Origin: Bacilli bacterium | Lineage (GTDB): Bacteria; Bacillota_I; Bacilli_A; RF39; UBA660 | NCBI GenBank assembly: GCA_017436345.1 | Contig: JAFSDH010000003.1 | Coordinates: 44,695 to 108,694 of the forward strand | Direction: 5' to 3' | DNA length: 64,000 nucleotides | Position numbers and translations under genes: made by a program | In this document: positions 24,318-32,575 of the stretch, in pieces | Position numbering within the stretch: the stretch's first letter is position 1 | How the letters are laid out: each line of letters opens with the position of its first letter | Notes under the pieces: generated by a model | What the model saw: only the letters and a program-made list of their open reading frames with translations | Told to the model about the DNA's origin: nothing | Databases searched by the model: none

Positions 24318-25742
24318 ATGAAAAAAGTTAGAACTAGATTTGCACCAAGTCCAACAGGATTTATGCATATAGGAAATTTAAGAAGTGCACTATTTGAATA
24401 TTTAGTTGCAAAGGGTCAAGGTGGAGATTTTATCTTAAGAATTGAAGATACTGACCAAACTAGATATGTAGAAGGTGCTGTACAATTTATTTATGATACT
24501 TTAAAAGTATGTAACATGCATATTGATGAAGGTCCACTAGAAGGTGGTAATTATGGTCCTTACACTCAAAGTGAACGTGTAGACTTATATAAAAAATATG
24601 CTGAAGAGCTTGTTGAAAAAGGACATGCCTATTACTGTTTCTGTACTGAAGAACGCTTAGAAAAATTAAGAGAAGAAGCAGATATTAGAAAAGTAGCATT
24701 CATGTATGATGGACATTGTCAAAAATTATCAAAAGAAGAAGTAGAAGCAAAAATTGCAGCAGGAGAAAAATATGTAATTAGACAAAAAATGCCTAAAGAA
24801 GGTACTACTTCATATGAAGATATTGTTTATGGAAAAATATCAGTTGATAATAATTTATTAGAAGATCAAATTCTATTAAAATCAGATGGATATCCAACAT
24901 ATAACTTTGCTAATGTTATTGATGACCATTTAATGGAAATAACTCATGTAGTTAGAGGAAATGAATATTTATCTTCAACTCCAAAATACTTATTATTATA
25001 TGAAGCATTTGGATGGGAATCACCTGAATATATTCACTTACCACACATCGTAAAAGAAGGTGGAAAGAAAATATCTAAACGTGATGGAGATTCAACATTC
25101 ATGGATTTATATAATATGGGATATTTACCAGAAGCTATCATTAACTATTTAGCTTTACTTGGATGGTCTCCAGAAGATAATCAAGAAATCTATACAATGG
25201 ATGAATTAATTGAAAAGTTCAATGTTAAAAGAATTAATAATTCTCCAGCAGTATATGATATAAAGAAATTAAACTGGGTAAATGCTCATTATATTAAAGC
25301 TTTATCTATGGATGATTTCAAAAAGTTAGTAATTCCATTCTTAGAAAAAGAATATGATTTATCAAGTAAAAGTGAAGAATTCTTAGATGAATTATTAGGA
25401 ATTTATCAAAATCATATTTCTCATGGTAAAGAAATAGTTGAAGAAGTAAGACTATTCTTTAATGATGAAATTACATTAAATGATGAAGCAAAAGAATTTA
25501 TGACTACTGAAGGAGTAGATAAAACAGTAGCTGAATTTGCTAACCAAATCGAAAATATTACTGAATGGACAGTAGAAAATATTAGTGCTGCTATTCAAAA
25601 TACAAAAGAAGTTACTGGTAATAAAGGAAAACTTTTATTCATGCCAATTAGAATTGCTACAACTGGACAAATGCATGGACCAGAACTACCTAATACAATT
25701 CATTTATTAGGAAAAGAAACTGTATTAAATAGATTAAAATAA
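24318..25742 (+). CDS. gltX: Glutamyl-tRNA synthetase
   Basis: Class I synthetase that charges tRNA-Glu (and in many Bacilli tRNA-Gln, later amidated by GatCAB). 474 residues. The HIGH motif appears as PSPTGFMHIGNLRSALF (residues ~9-25), the second signature as KKISKRDGDS. The region around the SWIM/zinc site reads CFCTEERLEKLREEA ... HC, with several Cys/His. The start follows GGTGATTT. The downstream gene is cysS, 31 bases later with no terminator, so both synthetases form one transcript, as in Bacillus where cysE lies between them. Confidence 0.97.
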   Translation: MKKVRTRFAPSPTGFMHIGNLRSALFEYLVAKGQGGDFILRIEDTDQTRYVEGAVQFIYDTLKVCNMHIDEGPLEGGNYGPYTQSERVDLYKKYAEELVEKGHAYYCFCTEERLEKLREEADIRKVAFMYDGHCQKLSKEEVEAKIAAGEKYVIRQKMPKEGTTSYEDIVYGKISVDNNLLEDQILLKSDGYPTYNFANVIDDHLMEITHVVRGNEYLSSTPKYLLLYEAFGWESPEYIHLPHIVKEGGKKISKRDGDSTFMDLYNMGYLPEAIINYLALLGWSPEDNQEIYTMDELIEKFNVKRINNSPAVYDIKKLNWVNAHYIKALSMDDFKKLVIPFLEKEYDLSSKSEEFLDELLGIYQNHISHGKEIVEEVRLFFNDEITLNDEAKEFMTTEGVDKTVAEFANQIENITEWTVENISAAIQNTKEVTGNKGKLLFMPIRIATTGQMHGPELPNTIHLLGKETVLNRLK

Positions 25743-25773
25743 TTAAATAAAAATATAGAAAAGTAGGTGTCTT

Positions 25774-27168
25774 ATGAGAGTATATAATACGTTAACAAAA
25801 AAAGTAGAAGATTTTATTCCATTCGAAGAAGGAAAAGTTAGAATGTATACTTGTGGTCCTACTGTATATGATTATGCACATATAGGTAATCTTCGTACTT
25901 ATATTTTTGAAGATATTTTAGAAAAATCTTTAAAGTATGTAGGGTATGAAGTTTATCGTGTAATGAATATCACAGATGTTGGTCATTTAACTAGTGATGG
26001 AGATACTGGTGAAGATAAAATGGCTAAGGGAGCACTTCGCGCTGGAAAAACAGTAAAAGAAACAGCCGAATTTTATACAGAAGCTTTCTTTAAAGACTGT
26101 GAAAAGTTAAATATTAATAAACCAGCAGTAGTTTCTCCTGCTAGTGAACACATCGATATGTATATTAAAATGATTACTAAATTATTAAATGATGGATATG
26201 CATACGAATCAAATGGAAATATTTATTTTGATATTAGTAAAGCAAAAGATTACTATCGTTTATCAGGAAAAAATCCTGAAGACCTATTAGTTGGAGCAAG
26301 AGATTCTGTAGAAGAAGATACAGCTAAAAAGAATCCAGCAGACTTTGCTTTATGGTTTACTACATCAAAATTCCAAAATCAAGAAATGAAATGGGATTCA
26401 CCTTGGGGAGTAGGATACCCTGGATGGCATATTGAATGTTCTGGTATTTCTGGTAAATATTTAGGAGAATATCTAGATATCCATTGTGGTGGTGTAGATA
26501 ATATTTTCCCACATCATACTAATGAAATTGCGCAAAGTGAAGCATACTTTGGACACAAATGGTGTAATTATTGGATGCATGGAGAATATTTAAATGATGC
26601 TACTGGTAAAATGAGTAAATCTAAAGGAGAATTCTTAACAGTATCATTATTAGAAGAAAAAGGATATGATCCATTAGCATACAGATATTTCTGTTTGAAT
26701 AGCCATTATCGTAATCCTCTAACATTTACTTGGGAAGGATTAGATGGAGCTGCTAATGCCTATAAAAAATTAAAAACAAGAATCAAAAACTTAGATCGTA
26801 CTCCAGATTTAAATGAAAATAAAACTGATGCATATCAAGTAAGATTCAAAGAAGCAATTAAAAATGATTTAAATACTTCAACTATGATGACTCTTGTATA
26901 TGACGTATTAAAAGATGAAGATTTATCTGATTTTTCTAAATTATATCTAATGGATAATTTTGATAAAGTATTAGGATTAAATTTAATTGAAGAAGAAGCT
27001 GAAGTTGATGAGGATTTAGAAAAAGAAATTCAAGCTAAGATTGAAGAAAGAAATCAAGCAAAAAAAGATAAAGATTATGCTAAAGCAGACCAAATCAGAA
27101 ATGAATTATTAGAAAAAGGAATTAAGTTGATCGATTCTCGTGAAGGAACAACTTATGAATTAATATAG
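25774..27168 (+). CDS. cysS: Cysteinyl-tRNA synthetase
   Basis: Class I synthetase, 464 residues. Motifs: YTCGPTVYDYAHIGNLRTY (HIGH plus the first zinc Cys), WHIECSG and the HHTNEIAQSE zinc ligands, and KMSKSKGEF. The start follows GTAGGTG. It lies in the Bacillus-type order gltX-cysS-...-mrnC-rlmB-...-sigH, with two extra genes inserted before mrnC. Its TAG stop is separated from the next ATG by a single base. Confidence 0.97.
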   Translation: MRVYNTLTKKVEDFIPFEEGKVRMYTCGPTVYDYAHIGNLRTYIFEDILEKSLKYVGYEVYRVMNITDVGHLTSDGDTGEDKMAKGALRAGKTVKETAEFYTEAFFKDCEKLNINKPAVVSPASEHIDMYIKMITKLLNDGYAYESNGNIYFDISKAKDYYRLSGKNPEDLLVGARDSVEEDTAKKNPADFALWFTTSKFQNQEMKWDSPWGVGYPGWHIECSGISGKYLGEYLDIHCGGVDNIFPHHTNEIAQSEAYFGHKWCNYWMHGEYLNDATGKMSKSKGEFLTVSLLEEKGYDPLAYRYFCLNSHYRNPLTFTWEGLDGAANAYKKLKTRIKNLDRTPDLNENKTDAYQVRFKEAIKNDLNTSTMMTLVYDVLKDEDLSDFSKLYLMDNFDKVLGLNLIEEEAEVDEDLEKEIQAKIEERNQAKKDKDYAKADQIRNELLEKGIKLIDSREGTTYELI

Positions 27169-27169
27169 T

Positions 27170-27802
27170 ATGTTTCATTTAGAATGTCTTATTTATATTT
27201 TGATTGTAATATATTCTTTGGTATATCAAATAAAATCTATTAGATTATATAAGAAAAACAAAAAAAGAGTATTAAAAAATGCTTCAGGTTTGTTTGTTGC
27301 GAAAGACATATTAAATAATAATAGTTTAGGGACTTTATATGTAACTAAAATAAATGGTAAATATAATGATCATTATGATATAGAAAGAAATGTAATTAGA
27401 TTATCAGAAGTAGTATATGAAGAACAAAATATTTCTTCTTGTTGTATAGGTTTTTATCAAGCTATTAAAGCAATTATGTTTAATGATAATAAAAAAAGGA
27501 AAGAAGAAAAAATAAAACACATAATAGTAGATTACGCTAATAAAATATCCTTTGTTTTATTTATTCTTGGAGTTGCATCAAAAGCAATTGATGTTATGAC
27601 TTTATGTCTAATTATAATGATAGTAATTATTGTTATAAAGTATTCTTATACAAATAGGAAAATTGATATCTATAATAAAAATATTAATTATTTAAAAAAA
27701 GAGTATAAATTAAAAAAAGAAGAACTAGATGAAATAGAAAACTATATTAGAACTTTAATAAATAATGATTTATCGTTACATATAATTAATAATAATTATT
27801 AA
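27170..27802 (+). CDS. Degenerate YugP-like membrane protein without the zinc-peptidase motif
   Basis: 210 residues. An N-terminal helix (about 5-22), the block SGLFVAKDILNNNSL, then NDHYDIERNVIRLSEVVY and two late helices follow the layout of YugP (neutral zinc metallopeptidase, PF04298), which has TDHYDPRSKTVRLS. At the place where YugP carries AHEVGHAI, this protein has FYQAIKAI (95-102): both zinc His residues and the catalytic Glu are replaced by Tyr96, Lys100 and Gln97. It should not bind zinc or cleave peptides. The gene is intact, with no stop or frameshift, and starts one base after cysS without a clear ribosome binding site, so it is probably translated by coupling. Role unknown. 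Confidence 0.72.
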   Translation: MFHLECLIYILIVIYSLVYQIKSIRLYKKNKKRVLKNASGLFVAKDILNNNSLGTLYVTKINGKYNDHYDIERNVIRLSEVVYEEQNISSCCIGFYQAIKAIMFNDNKKRKEEKIKHIIVDYANKISFVLFILGVASKAIDVMTLCLIIMIVIIVIKYSYTNRKIDIYNKNINYLKKEYKLKKEELDEIENYIRTLINNDLSLHIINNNY

Positions 27803-27829
27803 AATTAGTGTATAACACTAATTTTTTTA
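27801..27829 (+). terminator. Intrinsic terminator
   Basis: A 10-bp stem AAAATTAGTG / CACTAATTTT starting at the stop codon, with loop TATAA and a T tail. Confidence 0.85.
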
Positions 27830-27911
27830 TTTATCACTTTACACATCTAGCTTCTAACATTATTGAGAAATATGTCTTTTTATAGTATCATTAGTGTAGT
27901 GAGGTGTTAAT

Positions 27912-29177
27912 ATGACTTTAATTTGTAAGAAATGTGGAAAAGAATATGAAGATTCAGAATTAAAATGTCCTTATTGTGGTGAGGCATATACTGAAGAAAA
28001 TGAAATTGATGACATATTAGAAGTACCTCTTGGTGAAGAAGAAAATAAAACTTTAGAAGAAGTTAAAATTTCAGAAACCCCAGCAGTAGTTAGTGTTGAG
28101 GTAAATGCTGAAACAAAAGAAAATATTCAAGAAGAAGTTGTTTTAGAAGAAACTAAAGAAGAAGTAACTAAACCCACAATTATTGAAGAAGAACCTGTTA
28201 CATTAACTGAAGTAACTCCTGTTGTAGATACATTACCTTCTATTGAAGAAGAAGCTCCAGTTAAAGCAGAAATGCCAATAATTGAAACACCTAATTTAGA
28301 TGATATTTTACCAACTGATACTTTGAATAATTTAGATGAAACTAATATTTCAAACGATAATCTTGAAACGATTTCTGTAGAGCTACAAGAAGAAACCTTA
28401 GAAGAAAAAGAAGAAGTTTTTGAAATACCAGAAATGCCTGCACCTGAAGTTGGGGAAGTAGACTTAGAACAATTAATAAATAAATATGATAATGATGAAA
28501 AAGAAAATTTAGAAAAAATAGAAGCTAAAAAACAATATGATGAAGCTGTTTCTGAGCAAAAAAGGTTAGAAGAAGAAGCTAAAAGACAACAACCTGTACC
28601 AAAGCCAGATTTATTAGCAACAATTCCTGATGAAACAGATGTTGATATTGATATTAAAACAACTAAAAAGAAAGGAAAAAAACCTATGAAAAAAGTTATG
28701 AATGCTATCTTAGTAATATTAATAATTGCCGTTATTGGAGTATTAATATGGTACTTTATCCAAGGAAGAGAAACTAAAGAAAATAACAATTACATGAAAC
28801 CAGTAGATGAATATTTTTCTGCTTATAAAGCAGGGGATTCTACCAAGATGTTAGCGTCTTTTGTACCATGTGTATCTCAAACAGATGAGATAACTACTTT
28901 AATAACAACAACAGTTAATAATAGTGCTCAATATGGAGTAATTACTCTTGAATATAAAGAAACTACAACTGAAGTCGTTAATAAAGATGATCAAAAACAT
29001 TTAGATGAATATTTAAAAAATATGTGTCCAACTAGTACTCCAGCAATTGAAGAATATAAACATGTATTTGTAGAACAAAAAATAAAAGGTCAAGAAGAAA
29101 AAGAATTCACAGTAAACAATCCAGAATTTTGGGTAGTAAAAGTGAATAATGAATGGTATATTTTACAAATTCAATAA
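27912..29177 (+). CDS. Zinc-ribbon, acidic-linker, single-helix membrane protein
   Basis: 421 residues in three parts: an N-terminal zinc ribbon (CKKCGKEYEDSELKCPYCG, residues ~5-23), a long Glu-rich low-complexity linker (~30-255), and a transmembrane helix (~258-280, NAILVILIIAVIGVLIWYF) followed by a compact extracytoplasmic domain (~290-421) of a DUF4878/NTF2-like appearance (EYFSAYKAGDSTKMLASF). The Lys-rich KKKGKKPMKKV before the helix sets the zinc ribbon inside the cell. The role is unknown; similar proteins are common in gut Bacilli. The large minus-strand reading frame inside it is a shadow of the Glu-rich repeats. The start follows GAGGTGTTAAT. Confidence 0.75.
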   Translation: MTLICKKCGKEYEDSELKCPYCGEAYTEENEIDDILEVPLGEEENKTLEEVKISETPAVVSVEVNAETKENIQEEVVLEETKEEVTKPTIIEEEPVTLTEVTPVVDTLPSIEEEAPVKAEMPIIETPNLDDILPTDTLNNLDETNISNDNLETISVELQEETLEEKEEVFEIPEMPAPEVGEVDLEQLINKYDNDEKENLEKIEAKKQYDEAVSEQKRLEEEAKRQQPVPKPDLLATIPDETDVDIDIKTTKKKGKKPMKKVMNAILVILIIAVIGVLIWYFIQGRETKENNNYMKPVDEYFSAYKAGDSTKMLASFVPCVSQTDEITTLITTTVNNSAQYGVITLEYKETTTEVVNKDDQKHLDEYLKNMCPTSTPAIEEYKHVFVEQKIKGQEEKEFTVNNPEFWVVKVNNEWYILQIQ

Positions 29178-29200
29178 AGAGATATCTATCTCTTTTTCTT
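29176..29200 (+). terminator. Intrinsic terminator
   Basis: A 9-bp stem AAAGAGATA / TATCTCTTT, starting at the stop codon, with T/C-rich tail. Confidence 0.8.
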
Positions 29201-29243
29201 TTCTTTTAATTAACTTTATAGTAAACTACATGTAGGTGATTTT

Positions 29244-29618
29244 ATGTCTATAAATGAAATAAATGTACTAGTACTTGCATATTTAGGAGATACAATATAT
29301 GAAGATTACATAAGAAAGTATTTAATAAATAAAAATATAGCTAAAGTTAATGACTTACAAAAAGAAGCATCTAACTATGTATCTGCGAAAGCTCAAGCTT
29401 CTTTTTTGAAAAGTATGATTGAAAACAATTTCTTTTTTGAAGAGGAATTATCAATTATAAGAAGAGCTAGAAATTATAAAAGTAATTCTCATCCTAAAAA
29501 TTGCGATATAGTTACATATAAACATGCAACAGCATTAGAAGCAGTAATAGGTTATTTAGAATTATCAAACAATAGAACTAGAATAGATGAAATAATGAAT
29601 AATATATTAGGAGAATAA
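29244..29618 (+). CDS. mrnC: Mini-ribonuclease III
   Basis: Double-strand-specific nuclease that matures 23S rRNA. 124 residues: an RNase III catalytic domain without the dsRNA-binding domain. Conserved blocks are LAYLGDTIYEDYIRKYL (Asp in the catalytic helix), VSAKAQASFL, IIRRARNYKSNSHPKN and the second acidic helix ATALEAVIGYLEL. The next gene, rlmB, starts 2 bases after its stop, the usual order. Confidence 0.95.
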   Translation: MSINEINVLVLAYLGDTIYEDYIRKYLINKNIAKVNDLQKEASNYVSAKAQASFLKSMIENNFFFEEELSIIRRARNYKSNSHPKNCDIVTYKHATALEAVIGYLELSNNRTRIDEIMNNILGE

Positions 29619-29620
29619 TT

Positions 29621-30319
29621 ATGTTAGTATATGGAAGAAATGTAGCAAAAGAAATATTAAATAGTGATAAAAAAGTAGAAAAAATAATAATTCAAGAAGA
29701 TTTTAAAGATGAAATGATAATTTCTTTAATAGAAAAAAGAAAAATTAGACCTCAAACTATGTCTAAAAAAGAATTTTCACGATTTGATAAATATTCTCAT
29801 CAAGGTATAATTCTTTACATAGAGGATTTTAAGTATGCTGAATTAGAAGATTTTATCTATGAAGAAAATGCTAAAGTTGTAATTTTAGATCATTTAGAAG
29901 ATCCCCATAATTTAGGAGCTATTATAAGAACTTGTGAGGCTGCCGGAATTAATGGAATTATTATTCCTAAAGATCGAAGCGTTGGAGTAAATTCTACTGT
30001 TATGAAGACTAGTACTGGAGCATTGGAAAATGTTAATCTAGCTATGGTTACAAATCTAAATCAAACTATCAAAAAATTAAAAGATAATGGATTCTGGATT
30101 GTTGGTACTGATATGGAAGATAGTATTGATTATCGTGAAATTGATTACTCTGGTAAAATAGCTTTAGTAATAGGTAGTGAAGGATTTGGAATGAGTGAAA
30201 GTGTAAAAAAATCTTGTGATTTTATTGCTAGAATCCCTATGAATGGAAAAGTAAATAGTTTGAACGCATCAGTAGCAGCAGGAATTATGATTTATGAGGT
30301 GATACGCTCAAACAAATAG
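29621..30319 (+). CDS. rlmB: 23S rRNA 2'-O-methyltransferase, SpoU family
   Basis: SAM-dependent methyltransferase of the knotted SPOUT class, matching RlmB (Gm2251 of 23S rRNA) / YacO. 232 residues: N-terminal L30e-like substrate domain (~1-75), then motif 1 (LDHLEDPHNLGAIIRTCEA), motif 2 (LVIGSEGFGMS) and motif 3 (IPMNGKVNSLNASVAAGI). The stop TAG (30317-30319) is in the same frame as the following sigH gene, and its last two bases are the start of the AGGAGG used by sigH. Confidence 0.93.
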   Translation: MLVYGRNVAKEILNSDKKVEKIIIQEDFKDEMIISLIEKRKIRPQTMSKKEFSRFDKYSHQGIILYIEDFKYAELEDFIYEENAKVVILDHLEDPHNLGAIIRTCEAAGINGIIIPKDRSVGVNSTVMKTSTGALENVNLAMVTNLNQTIKKLKDNGFWIVGTDMEDSIDYREIDYSGKIALVIGSEGFGMSESVKKSCDFIARIPMNGKVNSLNASVAAGIMIYEVIRSNK

Positions 30320-30328
30320 GAGGGCGAT

Positions 30329-30940
30329 ATTATCTATAAAGAACTTAACGATTTTGAATTACTTTACATGATTTCAGAAAATAATGAAGATGCATATTCC
30401 TTAATGATTGAAAAATATCAACCACTAGTAAAAAAATATGCTGAGCGTTATATGTATAAGTATAAAAACTATGGAATTGAATTAGATGAATTAATTCAAG
30501 AAGGAACAATTGGGTTAATAAATGCAATTAATTCATACATGAATCAAGATAAATGTATATTTTATACATTTGCTAATTTAATAATAAAAAGAGAAATGGA
30601 TCGATATGTAAAAAAGACTCTTCGTAATAAACATTTGATTTTATCAACAGCAATTTCTATGTCCGAATCTATTGGTGTAGATGATTTGATATTAGAAGAA
30701 ACGATATATCATGAAAATAATCTTGTTGAATTCTATTTAGAAGATGAATACTATTCTAAATTATTATACAAATTTAAATATGAATTATCCGACTTACAAT
30801 CAATGATATATGAATTACGACTAAATAGTTTTTCGAATAAAGAAATTTCTATTTTATTGGATATAACTTATAAAAATGTCGATAATAGTATTAGATTAAT
30901 AAAAAATAAATTTAAAAATTATATTCAAAGTAAAATATAA
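30329..30940 (+). CDS. sigH: RNA polymerase sigma factor SigH, probable ATT or ATC start
   Basis: Sporulation/early stationary sigma factor. The first in-frame ATG (30368) would cut into conserved region 1.2, and no GTG or TTG exists upstream. AGGAGG at 30318-30323 is followed, 5 and 8 bases later, by ATT (30329) and ATC (30332), giving M(I)YKELNDFELLYMISENNEDAYSLMIEKY, which lines up with the usual SigH N-terminus. The length is then 203 residues (family ~210-218). Region 2 has DELIQEGTIGLINAI and FYTFANLIIKREMDRYVKK; region 4 has LRLNSFSNKEISILLDITYKNV. The position after mrnC-rlmB is that of sigH in Bacillus (with yacP missing). A weak start codon would keep synthesis low. Confidence 0.85.
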   Translation: MIYKELNDFELLYMISENNEDAYSLMIEKYQPLVKKYAERYMYKYKNYGIELDELIQEGTIGLINAINSYMNQDKCIFYTFANLIIKREMDRYVKKTLRNKHLILSTAISMSESIGVDDLILEETIYHENNLVEFYLEDEYYSKLLYKFKYELSDLQSMIYELRLNSFSNKEISILLDITYKNVDNSIRLIKNKFKNYIQSKI

Positions 30941-30970
30941 TTGTGATAAAATTATAATAGGTGATACTCT

Positions 30971-31561
30971 ATGGAGACTTTAGGACAATATTTTAGTTAC
31001 AATAATGATCCAGAAAAAGTACAAGAAGTATTTATATCTTTAGATAATCAATTAAAACTTATTCATTCGAAAGGATATTCTGTAGATATTAATTCAAGTA
31101 CAATTGTTTATGAAAATGGATTAGGATTTTCTAATTTTAATAAAGGATTAACAGAATCTCAAAGAAAAGCTAATATTGAAGATTTAGCTAAGTTAGCTGT
31201 TGGAACATATTTCTCATTACCAACAGGATCTTTTTCGGATTATACTCATCTTCCTAATGAATATATGCGTGAGAATTTTGATATAATGGAAGCTAGTATA
31301 TTAAAATCAGGAGAATCTGATAATTATTATCGTGAAGTTTTAGTAGAAGGAAAAGTTGGTTATTATAGTGATTATATAGAAACTATGAGAAAAAACAATC
31401 CTCAGTCTAAGAACAATAATAGAGTTTTAACCTATTCAACGCCAGAAGGAAAAGCAATGTCTAAAAGAGATGACGCTGCTTTCATTGATTTAGCCTTTTA
31501 TCCAATATTAATAACAATAACAATTATTTTAGCGTATATAGTTTATATTTTATTTATTTAA
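30971..31561 (+). CDS. Unrecognised tail-anchored protein
   Basis: 196 residues: a soluble domain followed by one C-terminal transmembrane helix (about 172-195) that would anchor it with the bulk in the cytoplasm. The start follows AGGTGAT. I do not recognise the family. The segment LIHSKGYSVDINSSTIVYEN followed by NIEDLAKLAVGTYFSL looks vaguely like the catalytic loop and helix F region of a protein-kinase fold, but HRD and DFG are absent, so any kinase relationship would be that of a pseudokinase and is only a suggestion. It lies between sigH and yvcK, where Bacillus has other genes. Confidence 0.6.
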   Translation: METLGQYFSYNNDPEKVQEVFISLDNQLKLIHSKGYSVDINSSTIVYENGLGFSNFNKGLTESQRKANIEDLAKLAVGTYFSLPTGSFSDYTHLPNEYMRENFDIMEASILKSGESDNYYREVLVEGKVGYYSDYIETMRKNNPQSKNNNRVLTYSTPEGKAMSKRDDAAFIDLAFYPILITITIILAYIVYILFI

Positions 31562-31620
31562 AATATAAACTTTTTTTTATATTTACCAAGAATTATAGTA
31601 TAATTATATTGGTGATAAAT

Positions 31621-32574
31621 ATGCATAAAAAAGTTGTAGTTTTTGGAGGAGGAACAGGAATTTCTTATTTATTAAGAGGATTAAAAGATTTTCCTGTCGA
31701 TATAACAGCAATAATAACAGTTGCGGATAATGGTAGATCAACAGGTAGATTACGTAATGAATTTAATGTACCAGCAGTTGGTGATATAAGACAAGTAATA
31801 ACTAACTTATCAGGAGAAAGAAAAGAAATAAAAGATTTAATGAGTTATAGATTTTCTACATATAGTGATTTTAATGGTCATTCTTTAGGAAATTTAATTC
31901 TAATTGCAATGATGAATATAACTGGAAGCCTAAAAGATTCAATCACATGCCTTAGTGATTTATTAGATGTAAGACATAAAGTTTATCCCATTTCTGAAGA
32001 TAGTTTAACTCTTATGGCTGAAACTGAAAAAGGAGAAATTATTGAGGGAGAAGAAGAAATAACTCATAATAGAGATATTAAAAAAAGAATCTTTTATAAA
32101 GATGAACCAACAATAACACCTGAGGCTTTACAAGCTGTTTCAGAAGCTGACTTAATAATTTTTAGTATGGGAAGCTTATATACTAGTATTTTACCAACAA
32201 TTATTGGAAAAGATATGCGTAAAGCAATAAAAAAATCAAAGGCTAAATTAATGTATATATGTAATGCTATGACTCAACCTGGAGAAACGGATAATTTCTG
32301 TGTAAGTGATCATATAAAAGTATTAAATAAATATTTAGATAAAAGAAAAATAGAAATTGTTATCGCAACTAATACTGATATATCTCAAGAAATGATTGAT
32401 AAGTATCGTCGTGAAGAAGAAAAATCAAAGGTAAATATTGATTATGAACAATTAGATGAATTAGGAGTAGAACTAATTGAAAGCGATTTATTAGTTTTAG
32501 ATGATGGAACTTTAAAACATGATAGTTTATTATTAAGTACCATTGTATTCTCTTATTTAATGCGAGGATGTTAA
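31621..32574 (+). CDS. yvcK: Gluconeogenesis factor YvcK / GlmR (CofD-like)
   Basis: UDP-sugar-binding regulator needed on gluconeogenic carbon and for peptidoglycan precursor supply. The ATG at 31621 follows GGTGAT at 31611-31616; an in-frame TTG at 31609 is upstream of that site. 317 residues with VVVFGGGTGISYLLRGL at the N-terminus (nucleotide loop), ITVADNGRSTGRLR, VGDIRQVI, FSTYSDFNGHSLGNL and LYTSILPTIIG. Its stop is one base before whiA. The usual rapZ upstream is missing here. Confidence 0.95.
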   Translation: MHKKVVVFGGGTGISYLLRGLKDFPVDITAIITVADNGRSTGRLRNEFNVPAVGDIRQVITNLSGERKEIKDLMSYRFSTYSDFNGHSLGNLILIAMMNITGSLKDSITCLSDLLDVRHKVYPISEDSLTLMAETEKGEIIEGEEEITHNRDIKKRIFYKDEPTITPEALQAVSEADLIIFSMGSLYTSILPTIIGKDMRKAIKKSKAKLMYICNAMTQPGETDNFCVSDHIKVLNKYLDKRKIEIVIATNTDISQEMIDKYRREEEKSKVNIDYEQLDELGVELIESDLLVLDDGTLKHDSLLLSTIVFSYLMRGC

Positions 32575-32575
32575 G

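Noticed and set aside
28127..28789. 220-residue open frame on the minus strand inside the zinc-ribbon acidic protein gene
   Set aside because: It is the complement of a Glu-rich low-complexity coding stretch (GAA repeats read as TTC/TCT, giving Ser/Phe runs), has no ribosome binding site and no family motif.
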